A stretch of 64,000 nucleotides of DNA from assembly GCA_944323395.1 (NCBI GenBank), contig CALUSI010000008.1, forward strand, positions 1 to 64,000. Reading direction: 5' to 3'. The stretch is from Candidatus Gastranaerophilales bacterium. Lineage in GTDB: Bacteria; Cyanobacteriota; Vampirovibrionia; Gastranaerophilales; Gastranaerophilaceae. Below, in pieces: positions 1-9,274 of this stretch (position 1 is the first letter of the stretch; each line of letters opens with the position of its first letter). Made by a program: the position numbers and the translations under genes. Below the pieces are notes generated by a model. The model was given only the letters and a program-made list of their open reading frames with translations, was not told where the DNA came from and did not search any database.

Positions 1-90
1 TCATCTTTACAAAAACAACTTGAAGCAGTTGAAGAAGCAGAAAGTTCTGCAATTGACAGAGCTACACCTAAATTTAATGGTGTTGGTTAG
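1..90 (+). CDS. C-terminal end of an unidentified protein (partial)
   Basis: An open frame enters from the left edge in frame 1 and stops with TAG at 88-90, giving 29 visible residues that end in ATPKFNGVG. The visible part is rich in Glu, Gln and Ala and looks helical (LQKQLEAVEEAE). An intrinsic terminator follows about 60 bp downstream, consistent with the end of a real transcription unit. The function cannot be judged from so short a tail. Confidence 0.6.
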   Translation, partial: SSLQKQLEAVEEAESSAIDRATPKFNGVG

Positions 91-150
91 TCTATTTTTT
101 AACATTTTTATATTTTTCATTTACATTTTATCATTTTTCGTATTTGTTTT

Positions 151-177
151 GGAGGAACTGTCGTTCCTCCTTTTTAT
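151..177 (+). terminator. Rho-independent terminator
   Basis: GGAGGAAC and GTTCCTCC form a perfect 8-bp stem with a TGTC loop, followed by a T-rich run. It closes the partial gene that ends at position 90. Confidence 0.85.
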
Positions 178-295
178 TTGTATTAGATTTTATATGAAAT
201 TTTACATATAAATTATTTTTTCTTAATATATAAAAGCATTTAAATTTTTACTGAGTATAATTAGCATATATAGATTTTGGGGATATCATTAGTAA

Positions 296-544
296 ATGGC
301 AAAAAGTTTTTGTAATCTCACGACAAAAAATAAAAAAGATTATAATATCAAAAGAATTTTAGACAAAGATTCATTGGAAATAAACTATCTTTTTGAAAAT
401 TCAAAAAAAACACTTGAAAAAATGACAGTTATTGAAGCAGAAAGAAGAATAGCTCTTGAAAATTTAAGAAAATTAACAGATGAACTACAAACAAAAAGAC
501 TAAGATATAATGCAAAAGCATTTTGCAAATATTTTACATTATAA
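296..544 (+). CDS. Hypothetical 82-residue basic protein
   Basis: Not recognised. The protein is lysine-rich, with a predicted helical middle (residues about 35-70, LEKMTVIEAERRIALENLRK) that could form a coiled coil, and no membrane segment or signal peptide. The only ribosome-site candidate is a GGGG run about 15 bp before the ATG, which is weak. It converges with a very small gene on the other strand, with 5 bp between the two stops. Its composition matches the neighbourhood, so I favour a real gene, but there is no family support. Confidence 0.5.
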   Translation: MAKSFCNLTTKNKKDYNIKRILDKDSLEINYLFENSKKTLEKMTVIEAERRIALENLRKLTDELQTKRLRYNAKAFCKYFTL

Positions 545-549
545 AATAC

Positions 550-702
550 TTAGTTTCTGTCTATTGGCACAGTTACTTTTGCAAGCCTGAAAATATCAAA
601 TAATTTATGTCCGCCATCACGGAAATTGATATCCTTTTTTGTTTTTTCAACTTTTTCACAATTTTGAAGTTCTACCGCAAATTTAACTAATTTTGGATTC
701 AT
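550..702 (-). CDS. Small hypothetical protein, 50 residues
   Basis: Reading the minus strand from ATG at 702 gives 50 codons ending in TAA at 550-552. A good Shine-Dalgarno (GAGG, 8 nt before the ATG) supports the start. The protein has mixed charge with a short hydrophobic helix near the C terminus (HKLFDIFRLAKVTVPIDRN) and no cysteine pair or signal peptide. It explains the otherwise empty 275 bp between the neighbouring genes. I do not recognise it; ribosome site and coding-like composition are the only support. Confidence 0.5.
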   Translation of the reverse strand: MNPKLVKFAVELQNCEKVEKTKKDINFRDGGHKLFDIFRLAKVTVPIDRN

Positions 703-818
703 AAAACTAACCTCACAATATTATACTAACCACCTTACTTATATATAAAGTATTTTGGTTAGAAAAAATTGCTTAAATAATAATAAACAATATGCAAAAT
801 TTATGCTAAAATATTTTT

Positions 819-1745
819 ATGATTGCAGTAAAACTTATAAGAAATAAACAATTTCCGCTTGAGATACCAGAAGGTACTATTGTTAAACACAGAGATTTGG
901 TAATAGTCTTAACTGAAAAGGGAGAAGAAGTTACAACCGCATATATTGTTCCTCCACAAGTAGAAAGTATATTAAAAAGAAAAAGAATCCCGTCAATTCC
1001 TCTAATTCGTGTAATGACAGAAGAAGACAAAAAAACACACGAAGAAATTCTTAAAATGGAAGAAGCTGGATATAGAGACTGCCTTGAATTAATAAAACAA
1101 CATAATCTTCAAATGAATTTAATACAATGCAAATACACTTTTGATAGAAAAAAAGTAACATTTTACTATACTGCACCAGAAAGGGTTGACTTCAGAAATC
1201 TTCTAAAAGACTTAACCAAAGTATTTAAAAGAGTAAGAATAGACTTAAAACATATTGGCGTTAGAGATGAAACATCTTTATGCTGTGGTAATGGATTATG
1301 CGGAAGACCATTTTGTTGCTGTACCTTTAAAAGACAATTTGATTCAATAAATATAAAACTGGCACACGATCAAAGTATGCCAATAACTCCTAGCAAAATT
1401 TCAGGAACTTGCGGAAGGCTTTTATGCTGTCTTAATTATGAATATAATAACTATATGGAGACTGCAAAAGAAATGGTTCCTATTGGTTCGGGAGTTATGA
1501 CTCAAGACGGTGTTGGAAGGGTTTGTGCATTAAATGTACTAACAAATAAAGTTTCTGTAAAATTATCAGACGGGAAAATAAAAGAATTTCCAAATCAAGA
1601 AGTTGAAATGATAGATGCTGATGTTAATATCGAAATTGATGCAAATACTTCTACATACAGATATGCGTCTATGCAACAAACAGATGAACACGTTGATATA
1701 AAATTATTTGAAGATGATAGAAATAGTTCTACCGGTAATATATAA
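819..1745 (+). CDS. PSP1-domain protein (RicT/YaaT family)
   Basis: A 308-residue protein with the PSP1 C-terminal domain. The signature is a cysteine-dense stretch at about residues 150-210 (SLCCGNGLCGRPFCCC, then CGRLLCCLNYEYNNY). In Bacillus the homologue RicT acts with RicA and RicF in an Fe-S-containing complex that helps RNase Y process RNA, and family members are widespread in cyanobacteria. The C-terminal 80 residues are acidic and poorly conserved in type. It stands alone: the next gene is convergent with a 1-bp gap. Family assignment is secure, but the role in this organism is inferred from homologues. Confidence 0.88.
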   Translation: MIAVKLIRNKQFPLEIPEGTIVKHRDLVIVLTEKGEEVTTAYIVPPQVESILKRKRIPSIPLIRVMTEEDKKTHEEILKMEEAGYRDCLELIKQHNLQMNLIQCKYTFDRKKVTFYYTAPERVDFRNLLKDLTKVFKRVRIDLKHIGVRDETSLCCGNGLCGRPFCCCTFKRQFDSINIKLAHDQSMPITPSKISGTCGRLLCCLNYEYNNYMETAKEMVPIGSGVMTQDGVGRVCALNVLTNKVSVKLSDGKIKEFPNQEVEMIDADVNIEIDANTSTYRYASMQQTDEHVDIKLFEDDRNSSTGNI

Positions 1746-1746
1746 A

Positions 1747-2739
1747 TCAAAAAGGTAACGTTAAAATAAAAGTAGTTTCGTCTTCTTTTGAAGAATCCAC
1801 TTCAATTTTTCCATTGTGTGCAAGAACTATTTGCTGCGACAAATATAACCCCAAACCTGTTCCTGCCTTTCTGAATTTAGAATGCCCGCAATAGTATTTT
1901 TGAAAGATTAAATCCAAATCATCAGCAGATATACCATTACCTTTATTTGTAAACAATAACTTAACTTTTTTATCATATAATTCTGAACGAATAATAATTT
2001 CAGAAGAATTAGGACTAAAAGATAAAGCATTTTGTATTAGATTTTTTATAACTCTTTTTAATTGAAAAACATTAAAATCTAATTCAAAATTTTCAGTTTG
2101 TGATATATCAACAGAAATTTTGTGTTCAGTCTCGATAGCTATTTGTCCCATTTCCTCAACAATAGAAATAATAAATGGATTAAGATAATTTTTAGACTTG
2201 TCTAATTTAATCTTTGTCTGTTCTAACCTATAAGTTTCAAGCATATTTTCGATTAATTCTTTTAACTCTTGGTTTGAAGCTTTCATAAGCTTTAATATTT
2301 CTATTTGTTTATTATTTAATGTTCCAAAACGTCCATCTATCAAATAATTTAAAGAATTAAGTTCTGCAATAACCGGAACTTTCATATCATGAGTCAAAGT
2401 TGCAGCAAATTCTTCTTTAAAAAGCTGTAATTGTTTTTCTTGCTTAATTATTTCTTCCAAAGAAAGATTTTTCTTAGATAACGTTGCTTGATACTCTTTT
2501 ATCATCATTTCTCGGTCATACATTGTCTCAAAAAGACGATTTGTTGTAATTTCTAACTCTTTATTATTTAAGTTATCTAATCTTACATTTATATCGCCAT
2601 ATCTTACTTTTTTAACAGCAAGATATATTTTTGAAACATCACTCAATAGTTTCTTATATTTATTAAAAAGAAAACAATATGCAATACTTAGACTTAAAAA
2701 AAGAATTATATTAATAAATATTATAAAATAGAAAAACAT
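1747..2739 (-). CDS. Membrane-anchored sensor histidine kinase
   Basis: About 330 residues. One N-terminal membrane segment (FFYFIIFINIILFLSLSIAY) leads into a linker/coiled coil, then a HisKA domain with the phosphoacceptor box ATLTHDMKVPV, and an ATP-binding domain with the N box (LIQNALSFSP), G1 (GNGISADDL) and G2 (GTGLGLYLSQQIV). It has no large extracytoplasmic sensor domain. I chose the ATG at 2739; a TTG at 2757 lies in frame but sits in the tsf terminator hairpin. No response regulator is adjacent, so it is an orphan kinase. The RpaB-like regulator at 18570 is a possible partner, but that is speculation. Confidence 0.88.
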   Translation of the reverse strand: MFFYFIIFINIILFLSLSIAYCFLFNKYKKLLSDVSKIYLAVKKVRYGDINVRLDNLNNKELEITTNRLFETMYDREMMIKEYQATLSKKNLSLEEIIKQEKQLQLFKEEFAATLTHDMKVPVIAELNSLNYLIDGRFGTLNNKQIEILKLMKASNQELKELIENMLETYRLEQTKIKLDKSKNYLNPFIISIVEEMGQIAIETEHKISVDISQTENFELDFNVFQLKRVIKNLIQNALSFSPNSSEIIIRSELYDKKVKLLFTNKGNGISADDLDLIFQKYYCGHSKFRKAGTGLGLYLSQQIVLAHNGKIEVDSSKEDETTFILTLPF

Positions 2740-2755
2740 ACAAGAATTATAACAC

Positions 2756-2789
2756 AAAAAGAGGCACCTATTCTAAGTACCTCTTTTTT
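2756..2789 (-). terminator. Terminator of tsf
   Basis: On the minus strand AGAGGTACTT pairs with AGGTGCCTCT (10 bp including G-U pairs), followed by TTTTT. It lies just after the tsf stop. The opposite strand also has a T run, but no gene ends there. Confidence 0.75.
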
Positions 2790-2808
2790 ATAATTAAATG
2801 CTTAAAAA

Positions 2809-3672
2809 CTATTTAGCCATTTGATTCATAACTTCTTCAGCAAAGTTATCTTGTCTTTTTTCAAGACCTTCACCTAATGTCCAACGAACAAAAGCTTTAA
2901 TTTCTAACTTTCCGGCTAATAAAGCTTCAATTGTTAAATCAGGATTTTTAACAAAAGGTTGTTCTACTAAACATTTTTGTGACATAAGTTTGTTTACACG
3001 ACCTTCAACAATTTTTGCTCTAATGTTTTCAGGTTTATTAGCTAAATCTTCTTTACCCATCTCAATTCTTGTTTCTTCATCTATAACTGATTGAGGAATT
3101 TCTTTTCTTGAAACGAATTCAGGTGCAGAAGAAGCAATGTGTAAAGCAACATCTTTTAAAAGAACTTCATCTTGAGCACTGGCAGATATTAAAACACCTA
3201 TCTTACCATTGTGAACATATGTTGCTAAATTACCTTCAAGAATTTCAAATCTTCTTATGCTTATTTTTTCACCAATCGTAGCAATTTTATCTTTTACAGC
3301 ATCTTCAATTGTCATATTACAAGAAGCACATACAGAAGCATTTAAAGCATCCATATCTTTTGGTTTTGTAGCTACTATATGCTTTGCCAAACCATTAACA
3401 AATGTTTTGAAGTCTTCATTTTTAGCTACGAAATCAGTTTCACAGTTAACTTCAACAATAGCACCAACACCATTTTCAATATAAGTAGCAACTAAACCTT
3501 CAGCAGCTATTCTATTTTGTTTTTTATCAGCTGATGCAATACCTTTTTGTCTTAGGAATTCCATAGCTTTTTCCATATCGCCGTCACATTGTTCAAGAGC
3601 CTTTTTTGAGTCCATAAAGCCAGCGCCTGTCTTTTCTCTAAGTTCTTTAACCATTGCAGCTGTTACTGTCAT
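2809..3672 (-). CDS. tsf: Translation elongation factor Ts
   Basis: EF-Ts regenerates EF-Tu-GTP by nucleotide exchange. The N-terminal UBA-like segment (MTVTAAMVKELREKTGAGF) and the exchange motif containing NCETDFVAKNEDF are diagnostic. The length of about 287 residues matches the long form with two core subdomains. Two ATGs are in frame. The one at 3672 has its Shine-Dalgarno (AAAGGA) at good spacing, while the one at 3678 would be too close to it. The gene follows rpsB, the conserved order, but a strong inverted repeat separates them. Confidence 0.97.
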   Translation of the reverse strand: MTVTAAMVKELREKTGAGFMDSKKALEQCDGDMEKAMEFLRQKGIASADKKQNRIAAEGLVATYIENGVGAIVEVNCETDFVAKNEDFKTFVNGLAKHIVATKPKDMDALNASVCASCNMTIEDAVKDKIATIGEKISIRRFEILEGNLATYVHNGKIGVLISASAQDEVLLKDVALHIASSAPEFVSRKEIPQSVIDEETRIEMGKEDLANKPENIRAKIVEGRVNKLMSQKCLVEQPFVKNPDLTIEALLAGKLEIKAFVRWTLGEGLEKRQDNFAEEVMNQMAK

Positions 3673-3721
3673 AATCATTATCCTTTCAAAATTTAAAATT
3701 TACCAAAACATTTTTATTGAA

Positions 3722-3755
3722 AAAATTGAGATACTTCTGAAATCAGAAGTATCTC
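3722..3755 (-). terminator. Strong hairpin between rpsB and tsf
   Basis: Positions 3728-3755 form a perfect inverted repeat with 13-bp arms and a 2-nt centre (GAGATACTTCTGA and its complement). On the minus strand it is followed by a T-rich run. It looks like a terminator or attenuator of rpsB that would lower read-through into tsf. Confidence 0.75.
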
Positions 3756-3762
3756 AAAAATT

Positions 3763-4560
3763 TTATTCTTCAGTTTGAGTTTCTTCTGCTTCAACTTCAG
3801 CCTTTACTTCTTCAGCTACACCTGCATCTTCAGCTTTAATAGACTGAATTTTAGACATTTGGTTAGCTTTATTTTCTCTTAATTGTTTTCCTTCAAGAAC
3901 AGCATCTGCAAGTTTTGAACAAACTAATTTTATTGATCTGATAGCATCATCATTACCAGGAACAATATAATCAATACCATCCGGATCAGCATTTGTATCA
4001 GCTAAACAAATAACAGGAATATTTAATTTATTAGCTTCAGCAATTGCGATTGCTTCTTTCTTTTGATCTATAACAACTAATAAATCAGGCATACCTCTCA
4101 TTTCTTTGATACCGCCTAAAGTTTTAGTTAATTTAGCAAGTTTTCTCATCATTTGAGCAACTTCTTTTTTAGGCAATTTATCAATTTGACCTGAATTTGA
4201 GAATTCTTCAATTTCTCTTAATTTATTAACTCTGCCTCTGATTGTTTCAAAGTTAGTTAACATTCCGCCTAACCATCTTCTGTTTACATAATATGCACCA
4301 GCTCTTGTAGCTTCTTCAGCAACTACGTCAACTGCTTGTTTTTTTGTACCAACAAAAACAACATTTTGACCTTTTGCAGCTGCATCTCTAACTACAGCAT
4401 ATGCTTCGTCTAATTTTTCAGAAGTTTTTCTTAAGTCTAATACATAAATTCCATTTCTTGCACCATATATATATGGTTTCATTTTTGGGTTCCATCTTTG
4501 AGTTTGGTGACCAAAATGTACACCTGCGTCAAGTAATTCAATCATTGATGCTACCGGCAT
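3763..4560 (-). CDS. rpsB: 30S ribosomal protein S2
   Basis: S2 signatures are clear: [19 protein letters not shown] near the start and a VFVGTKKQA-type motif, then [12 protein letters not shown] and the [19 protein letters not shown] block. The start at 4560 is preceded by GGAGAAAGAACG, a good ribosome site, and matches the family N terminus ([17 protein letters not shown]). An upstream in-frame ATG at 4605 would add 15 residues atypical of the family. The C terminus carries a Glu-rich tail of about 30 residues, a common variable feature. Confidence 0.98.
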   Translation of the reverse strand: MPVASMIELLDAGVHFGHQTQRWNPKMKPYIYGARNGIYVLDLRKTSEKLDEAYAVVRDAAAKGQNVVFVGTKKQAVDVVAEEATRAGAYYVNRRWLGGMLTNFETIRGRVNKLREIEEFSNSGQIDKLPKKEVAQMMRKLAKLTKTLGGIKEMRGMPDLLVVIDQKKEAIAIAEANKLNIPVICLADTNADPDGIDYIVPGNDDAIRSIKLVCSKLADAVLEGKQLRENKANQMSKIQSIKAEDAGVAEEVKAEVEAEETQTEE

Positions 4561-4826
4561 CGTTCTTTCTCCTTTTTTCTTGTAACCTATGAATTGCTTT
4601 CCCATCTTTATAAGACTAAGTTATCATCACCTTATGCGACATAACCTATCGGATTCACAACTCAATAATCATGGTAATACAAACAAAAAAAAAGTAAAAA
4701 TAAAAATATGATAATTAAAAAAATAACAATTATCCTGTTACATAAGTTAAGGATTAATATTTTTCATTTACTCTTTGAATTATAATTTTACAAAATACGA
4801 AGTTTATGGTTAGAAAAGGGTTTTAT

Positions 4827-7800
4827 ATGAAAAAATTTTTCAAAGTTCTTGGAGTTTTAATAGTTTCAATTGTTGTACTTTTATATTTGAGTTTTCTGTT
4901 TATACTTCCAAATGCTGTGGATTTAAATAAATTCAAACCTGAAATACAAAAATTAGTAAAAGAACAAGCTAATCTTAATATAGACTTTGATAATCCTAAA
5001 ATTTCGGTAACACCACTATTATCTGCAGGCATTAATGCAAATAATATTTCCTTAAATCTTCCAGATGATTCTAATCTTTTAAAAGCCGACTCTTTTACAG
5101 GAAGGATTTCTCTTCCGCATTTATTATTCTTGACTGTTAAAGTTTCTAAAGCTGAAATAATAAATCCAATATTAAATATTGATATAGTAGATGGAAAAGC
5201 ATTTAAAGCTGTTCAAGCCTATGAAGTAATTCTAAACAATAAAGAAGAAAAGATAGAAGAAAATTTACAAACAGCACAAAAACCAATAATAGACCCTGCT
5301 TTGATAAAAGTACAAATTCCTGCTTTTAAACTAATAAACTATTGTGCAAAAATTAATGATTTAAAAACTTCTGACACACTAAAATTAAATGGTGATGAAC
5401 TTGTTTTAGGTTATAGAAACGGAGAAAGCATACTATTAAAAACGAATGCAGAACTATTTATTAACGAAACAAAAAATATAAATGCAAACATAGATATAGA
5501 TACAATAATTCCAAAACAAAGCAAACTGGATGAAGAAGACGATAAAGCTCAAAGAGTTGAAATTCCTTTTATAAACCCAGTTGCAATGTACAAAGCATAC
5601 GATTTAAAAGCTAACATTGATTCAAAAATTAAAATCAGAAACAAAAATAAACAAATTATATCAAACGGTTATTTTAATATTGATAATTTTACAATCAACT
5701 TAGCCGGTTTAAAACTTCCTGAAAGTAAAATCCATTTTACTTCAAAAGGTACAAAAGTTAATTTGGATACAGATTTATATATAACAAATGAAGAAAAAAT
5801 ATCCGTTCTCGGAATGTTAAATTATGGTGCAAAGCCTGCAACAGATATAAAAATCACTTCAAATGAAATACATATAAATAATGTTATAAATTTAATAAAA
5901 GCAACTTTAGATTCCCTTCACATAAAACATGAACTCAATCCAATAATAGCAGAAGGCATCTTTACAGCTGATACTTATATTAAGACTGATTTCAAAAAGC
6001 TAAATTCAAACGGAAACATTAAAATAAAAAACTGCATTATAAAAAATAAAGATAAAAATCTGCAGTTAGCAAAAATAAATTCTATAATATCTTTAGATAA
6101 CAGTATTCTTAAATTTATAGATACCTCTTTAGAAATTGCAGAAACAATATTTAAAATCGATGGAAGTATCAATGAAAAATCATATGCTGATATTTCTATT
6201 TTAATGGAACAAATGCCATTAGCTAAAGTATTTTCTATGTTTCTACCGGCAGAAATTAATAACACCTACAATGTAAACTCAGGAAATATAAACCTAATTG
6301 CGAATATAAAAGGTGAATTAAAAAATGCAAACGGAAATATCAAGTTATCACTTAAGAATTTGTCATTAACAGATAAAATTAATAAAATAGACTACCTAAA
6401 TAATTTATTAGTTGCAGATTTTACAAGTGATTTTAAAACATTTACAGGTAATATAAACAACTCTGATTTTAAGTTAAAAATTAATGGAGCAAGTATTGAT
6501 TGTGAAAAATTCTCGCTTAACATCGGAGAAAAAGATTTAAAAATAAATCCCTCAATAATAAAAATAAACAAGTCTACAGATATTAATCTAGATGGTGAAA
6601 TCAAAGACTATATAAAAAATCCGATATTCAATTTTAACGTAAACGGCAATGTCAGAACTAAAGACCTTAAACAATTTTTGGGTTCTGATATGGCAATCTT
6701 CATAAAAGAAAAAGGAATTATCCCTATAAATATAAACTTAAACGGCGATAAAAAGAAACAGACATTAACAGCATCATTAGAAGCGAATGCCAATAACTAT
6801 ATTACTCCAATTGATATAAAAAATGTTCTGGATAAAAATACTATATTTAAAACAGTTATTGACTTTAAAGGAGACAGGTTAAAAATAAAAGACACAGGAT
6901 TCTTTATAAAAACAATAGAACAAGATTCTGAAAATCCTGAAAAAACCATAACAAAATATGAAGAAATTGTAGATATAGATGGAACAATAACAAAACTAAA
7001 TACTCAAAATCCAAACATAAACCTTATAAAAATAAAAATACCAAATAGCCTTAATATGACAGTATGTGCTTTTCCTTCTTCACAACTTACGGCAGACGGG
7101 CACTTGCTTATCTTTGGAGATTTATTAGCCCCAAGAATAAGAGGAGAATTAAATGTTTGGAATTTATCCATACCTGAACTTATGGTCACAATGGATAAAG
7201 CAATTGCAAAATTCGAAAGTAAAAATCTAGATATAAATATAAAAAACTTAATCGCAAATGGCTCAGATTATAACATTTTGATGAATGCAGATTTAAATCC
7301 GTCAAAATATTTCACAATTAAGAATTTAAATTTAATATCAAACCTAACAGATGCAGATAAATTAATGGAAGTATCAAATGCTGCTATTAAACATATGCCA
7401 TCTTCTGCGTCAGGAAACAATACTCAAAATATTAACCAAGCAGATATTCCTGTTATTATAAAGGATGGAAATATTGATATAAAAGAAATAAAAACAGGTA
7501 CCATTATTCTAAATGAAACAACTGGTAAGATTTCATTTGATAAAAATATATTATATATAAATAATTTAATAACATCAGGATTTAAAGGCAAAATAAGAGG
7601 CAATGTTTCAACAAACCTTCTGACCAATGAGATAAAAGCAGTATTAAAAGGAAATGATTTAGATGTAGAAAAAACATTACTTGATGCTGCAGCAATGAAA
7701 GACACTTTAACAGGGAAAATGGATTTCAATACAGACATTTCCTTAAAAGGAATCACATATGAAGAACAAATGAAAACTTTAAAAGGTACATTGAACTTCA

Positions 7801-8723
7801 CAATGAAAGATGGAACTCTTGGACCATTTGGTAAAATTGAGAACTTAATTATGGCTGAAAATATCAGAGAAACAGCTTTCTTCCAATCTACAATAGGAAG
7901 TATTATAAATTCTCTATTATCTTTTGATACAAGCCATTACAATACTCTTAAAGGTGAATTAAGGTTTAATAACGGGATAGCAGAAATAAATCCGATTACA
8001 TCAACAGGAGATGTTATGGGAACATATATATTTGGTGATTTTGACTTATTAAAAAATACTATAGATATTAAGTTAAGAGGACGTTTAGGCTCTCAAGTTT
8101 CAGATTCAATGGGACCACTTTCAATGCTAAACCCTGTAAATCTTGTGAAAGCAACACCTGGTATGAGCATTGTATTAGGAAAAATGTTTGCACTATTTTG
8201 TGAAGAAGTAACAGAAGATGAAATCGCCCAAATTCCAAATTTAGGAAAAGATATATCAGAAACTAATTCAACAAAATTTCAAGTTGTGGTAAGAGGTGAT
8301 GTAGCAAAACCATTGACTCTTATAAAATCATTTAAATGGCTGGCTCTTCAATCTGAAATTGAAAATGCGAAGTCTTATTTAAATACAATACCTCAAAATA
8401 CACTACCTGTAGATATAACAAATATTGATAAAGAAGAAATAAAAACACAAGTAAAAGAACAAACAAAACAAGCAATAAAAGATACTTTAGATCAATCAGT
8501 TTCGGAAGAGACAAAAGAATCAATAAATAAAACAAAAGAAACAGCCAATAAACTTAAAAGTCTATTCGGAAATAAAGAAGAAACTAAACAAATTCTAAAA
8601 GAAAAAACAGAAAATACAAAACAAAATTTATTAAATCAACTAAAAGAACAAACTATAAATTCACAATTAAACCAAACAGAAAATACAAATTTGGAGCAAG
8701 AAAGCCAAAATATTTCAGAATAG
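4827..8723 (+). CDS. Large AsmA-family envelope protein
   Basis: About 1298 residues. One N-terminal membrane anchor (VLGVLIVSIVVLLYLSFLF) is followed by a long stretch of repeated beta-rich segments. The C-terminal AsmA-like domain (residues about 950-1190) has the stretches LTGKMDFNTDISLKG and GTLGPFGKIENL. AsmA/TamB-type proteins are inner-membrane-anchored bridge-like proteins implicated in lipid transport to the outer membrane. The last 130 residues are low-complexity Lys/Glu/Gln/Thr-rich and probably a coiled coil. I chose ATG 4827 over 4806 because AAAAGGG lies 7 nt before it. It appears monocistronic, with a terminator just downstream. Family assignment is good; the exact subfamily is uncertain. 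Confidence 0.82.
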   Translation: MKKFFKVLGVLIVSIVVLLYLSFLFILPNAVDLNKFKPEIQKLVKEQANLNIDFDNPKISVTPLLSAGINANNISLNLPDDSNLLKADSFTGRISLPHLLFLTVKVSKAEIINPILNIDIVDGKAFKAVQAYEVILNNKEEKIEENLQTAQKPIIDPALIKVQIPAFKLINYCAKINDLKTSDTLKLNGDELVLGYRNGESILLKTNAELFINETKNINANIDIDTIIPKQSKLDEEDDKAQRVEIPFINPVAMYKAYDLKANIDSKIKIRNKNKQIISNGYFNIDNFTINLAGLKLPESKIHFTSKGTKVNLDTDLYITNEEKISVLGMLNYGAKPATDIKITSNEIHINNVINLIKATLDSLHIKHELNPIIAEGIFTADTYIKTDFKKLNSNGNIKIKNCIIKNKDKNLQLAKINSIISLDNSILKFIDTSLEIAETIFKIDGSINEKSYADISILMEQMPLAKVFSMFLPAEINNTYNVNSGNINLIANIKGELKNANGNIKLSLKNLSLTDKINKIDYLNNLLVADFTSDFKTFTGNINNSDFKLKINGASIDCEKFSLNIGEKDLKINPSIIKINKSTDINLDGEIKDYIKNPIFNFNVNGNVRTKDLKQFLGSDMAIFIKEKGIIPININLNGDKKKQTLTASLEANANNYITPIDIKNVLDKNTIFKTVIDFKGDRLKIKDTGFFIKTIEQDSENPEKTITKYEEIVDIDGTITKLNTQNPNINLIKIKIPNSLNMTVCAFPSSQLTADGHLLIFGDLLAPRIRGELNVWNLSIPELMVTMDKAIAKFESKNLDINIKNLIANGSDYNILMNADLNPSKYFTIKNLNLISNLTDADKLMEVSNAAIKHMPSSASGNNTQNINQADIPVIIKDGNIDIKEIKTGTIILNETTGKISFDKNILYINNLITSGFKGKIRGNVSTNLLTNEIKAVLKGNDLDVEKTLLDAAAMKDTLTGKMDFNTDISLKGITYEEQMKTLKGTLNFTMKDGTLGPFGKIENLIMAENIRETAFFQSTIGSIINSLLSFDTSHYNTLKGELRFNNGIAEINPITSTGDVMGTYIFGDFDLLKNTIDIKLRGRLGSQVSDSMGPLSMLNPVNLVKATPGMSIVLGKMFALFCEEVTEDEIAQIPNLGKDISETNSTKFQVVVRGDVAKPLTLIKSFKWLALQSEIENAKSYLNTIPQNTLPVDITNIDKEEIKTQVKEQTKQAIKDTLDQSVSEETKESINKTKETANKLKSLFGNKEETKQILKEKTENTKQNLLNQLKEQTINSQLNQTENTNLEQESQNISE

Positions 8724-8742
8724 AACATTCACAATAAAAAAA

Positions 8743-8770
8743 GAGAAAGGCAAAAGCCTTCTCTTTTTTT
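8743..8770 (+). terminator. Rho-independent terminator
   Basis: GAGAAAGGC and GCCTTCTC pair around AAAA, with one bulged A, followed by seven T residues. It terminates the AsmA-family gene. Confidence 0.88.
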
Positions 8771-8834
8771 GACTAAAAGTAAAAAAAAATATATACTTAG
8801 TGTATTAAGATTTAGCCATTAAGAAAGGTTTTTT

Positions 8835-9263
8835 ATGATTGAATTATGGATGTTTTACGTTATTTTATCAATTATTGCAATAATAATTGAAATATTTGCA
8901 CCTAGTCTATTTTGTATAAACTTTGCCTTTGGCGGAATAATAACAGCAATTATTTCAATCTTTTGGGGTGATTTGTACACAACATTAATTATATTTGCAG
9001 CCATTTCTGTATTTTCATTAATTTTTATAAAACCACTACTTACAAAACTATTAAAGAAAGAAAAAAATGCTGATTTTGATTCGCAATATATCGGAAAAAT
9101 TGTAAAAAGTATAGAACCAATAAATACAACTCAAGGTGCAGTAAGTATTTATGACGAGAGATGGGAAGCGAGAACAAAAGAAGGTTGCGAAGAAATTCCA
9201 ACCGGATGCGATGTAAAAATAACAGGAAATGACAGTCTAATATTATATGTAGAAAAAGTATAG
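8835..9263 (+). CDS. NfeD-like membrane protein
   Basis: 142 residues: about three hydrophobic segments in the first 75 residues (for example FYVILSIIAIIIEIFAPSLF), then a C-terminal OB-fold-like domain with the pattern YIGKIVKSIEPINTTQGAVS and WEARTKEG typical of short NfeD proteins. Short NfeD proteins are partners of SPFH/stomatin-like proteins. The next gene, 11 bp downstream, is exactly such a protein, so the two form an operon. Their general role is membrane microdomain organisation and quality control; the precise function is unknown. Confidence 0.85.
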   Translation: MIELWMFYVILSIIAIIIEIFAPSLFCINFAFGGIITAIISIFWGDLYTTLIIFAAISVFSLIFIKPLLTKLLKKEKNADFDSQYIGKIVKSIEPINTTQGAVSIYDERWEARTKEGCEEIPTGCDVKITGNDSLILYVEKV

Positions 9264-9274
9264 AGGAGAAAAAA

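Noticed and set aside
20-211. 63-codon plus-strand ORF with a hydrophobic product
   Set aside because: It overlaps the end of the partial gene in another frame and runs through the terminator hairpin at 151-170; the product is an artefact of T-rich sequence.
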